The position numbers were made by a program, and so were the translations under genes. Positions 63,090 through 64,000 of a DNA stretch of 64,000 nucleotides are shown piece after piece; within the stretch, counting starts at the first letter, position 1, and each line of letters starts with the position of its first letter. Source of the DNA: CAWJJM01 sp963843275 (GTDB taxonomy: Bacteria > Acidobacteriota > Thermoanaerobaculia > Multivoradales > JBCCEF01); assembly GCA_963843275.1 (NCBI GenBank), contig CAWJJM010000012.1:1736001-1800000 (forward strand). The letters are read 5' to 3'. The notes under the pieces are model-generated. The model had not been told where the DNA came from, did not search any database, and saw nothing but the letters and a program-made list of their open reading frames with translations.

Positions 63090-63664
63090 CTAACGGCGGC
63101 CCGCCGCATCCACCGACCGCGTCGGGTCCGCGCCCTCCCAGGTGACGTCGGCGGTGGGGCCGTAGGAGACCGGCACCGGGTGCTCGCGCAACCGCAGGTG
63201 GACGGTCACCTGGGTGCGGTGGTGGGCGGTGTGCAGCAGGCGGCGCCAGAAGATCCAGATGCGCTCGCGCTCGACGTCGAAGAAGGGCACCACCTCGCGC
63301 CACCACGACTCCTCGCGCAGCGCCAGGAAGGCGAGCCGCGGCAGCGCCAGCTCGCGCGCCCGCTCGGCGAAGGCGGCCGGCGTGGTGTCGGCCGGCAGCA
63401 CCTCCGCCGGCGGCGGCTCCGGGCAGCCCAGGAACTCGCCGAAGAAGCGGCGCTCGGAGAGGAGCTGGTGGCGCAGGATCTCCAGCGTCGAGCTCGACCG
63501 CGGATGCGGCCGGAAGTCGAGGTCCCCGGGGACAGCTCGCGCCACACCGAGACCAGCTTGTTGGTCTCGCTGGCGTAGGTGTCGAGCGCGTGCTGGAGCA
63601 ACGGCACCGCGGCCCGCGGCACCGCCGCATCGGGGATCGCCACCTGCGGATAGGTCATCGGCAT
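63090..63664 (-). CDS. DinB-like four-helix protein (one frameshift)
   Basis: DinB/YfiT-type metal-binding helix bundle of about 191 residues. The N-terminal part (LLQHALDTYASETNKLVSVW) reads in one frame. After a frame change near 63523-63531, in a CCCC/GGGG run, the rest continues in another: RSSSTLEILRHQLLSERRF, then HTAHHRTQVTVHL with the His ligands. The span is one base short of a multiple of three, so a missing base in the run is the likely cause. The ATG at 63664 has a GGGAGG Shine-Dalgarno. Family members include bacillithiol S-transferases and damage-inducible proteins; the role here is unknown. Confidence 0.78.
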
Positions 63665-63849
63665 CGCCCACCTCCCGGCGGCCGCCCCGGTCGCGGCGGC
63701 CGCCCGATCTCGGGTCCCGAGGCGGCCACTCTACGCCCACGGCCACCCGTCCGCCGCAGCGCTCCTCCTCCCGGGTGGTCGGAGATCCGCGGCCGGAGAC
63801 GGCGGCGGCGCAGCCTGCGCCGCCGCGGGCCGGCGCCGGCCGGGCGGGC
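63665..63849. other. Non-coding gap before DinB-like gene
   Basis: 185 bases without a gene. A TAGAGT box about 60 bases before the DinB-like start may be its -10. Nothing else recognised. Confidence 0.4.
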
Positions 63850-64000
63850 TCAGCCGCGGTGGAAGCGGGGCGAGTCGCCGATGGCGACGACGTCGGCGCG
63901 GTGCGCCTCGCGACCGGCGCCGGCGGCGGGCGCGGGGGCGCACTCGTCGGCGCGCGAGCAGCTGCCGCACTTGCCCTCCACCCCCGGCTGGCCGGGGTCG
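63850..64000 (-). CDS. Partial C-terminus of a Cys-containing protein
   Basis: The frame is open from the window edge to the TGA at 63850-63852, giving the last 50 residues of a protein that starts outside. The visible part has a CGSCSRADEC motif (three Cys in eight residues preceded by PGVEGK), which could be half of a metal or Fe-S site, then an Ala-rich linker and DVVAIGDSPRFHRG at the end. No family can be assigned from so little. Confidence 0.45.
   Translation of the reverse strand, partial: DPGQPGVEGKCGSCSRADECAPAPAAGAGREAHRADVVAIGDSPRFHRG

Overview
The window is 64 kb of very G+C-rich bacterial chromosome (about three quarters G+C by eye) that is almost entirely coding, with short intergenic gaps and many 4-base stop/start overlaps. 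LptE, a class A penicillin-binding protein, lipoproteins and Nuo complex I point to a Gram-negative. The gene families present (a zinc-ribbon Ser/Thr kinase with a membrane tail, S9 and M28 secreted peptidases, an S55 SpoIVB-like peptidase, SpoIIE-type phosphatases, homodimeric pyruvate dehydrogenase E1, a lipase maturation factor remnant) suggest Acidobacteriota, perhaps a Thermoanaerobaculia-like lineage. That placement is inference from gene content; no rRNA gene is present to test it.

Layout, left to right. 0-6.5 kb: a cyclic-nucleotide-binding/FHA regulator (partial), an S66 LD-carboxypeptidase, RNase P RNA and a DUF4388/J-like/TPR protein on the minus strand, then a multiply frameshifted uvrC and, divergently, exonuclease III. 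6.5-16.4 kb: the kinase, gluQ, uvrB, a small membrane protein, a class A PBP and an alpha/beta hydrolase. 16.4-24.6 kb: a minimal nuoB-nuoCD-nuoI operon, a rubrerythrin-like protein, a membrane SpoIIE phosphatase, a lytic transglycosylase, and a metallo-hydrolase/Xer recombinase pair. 24.6-36 kb: an isopropylmalate synthase-type and an isopropylmalate dehydrogenase-type gene, a repeat lipoprotein, aminopeptidase P with a DUF2071 protein, an M28 peptidase, YceI and aceE. 36-50.2 kb: a beta-propeller protein/coaD/adenosine deaminase operon, an SRPBCC-methyltransferase fusion, an S55 peptidase, recN-tsaC, and an S9 peptidase/SpoIIE phosphatase/duplicated-domain protein operon. 50.2-51.6 kb: an IS481-type insertion sequence, the only clear mobile element and visibly lower in G+C. 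51.6-64 kb: MATE exporter, Pro-rich exported protein, DUF2892-DUF3072 pair, CBS protein, ABC exporter, truncated lipase maturation factor, ychF, and a ribH-nusB-transglutaminase-like-lptE operon behind a near-consensus promoter, ending with a DinB-like gene and a partial Cys-rich C-terminus.

Most of the content is housekeeping: nucleotide excision and recombination repair, respiration, cell envelope, cofactor and translation factors. The accessory flavour comes from secreted peptidases and regulatory phosphatases or kinases. No CRISPR array, tRNA or rRNA was found, and I did not find a recognisable defence island. Four genes (uvrC, the kinase, the repeat lipoprotein and dinB-like) carry frameshifts. 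Three of these are single indels in or next to G/C runs, which suggests base-calling errors in the assembly rather than decay; uvrC, with about six indels in 0.7 kb, is the exception needing resolution. Several genes have a TAnnnT hexamer only 6 to 8 bases before the start codon, suggesting leaderless transcripts.
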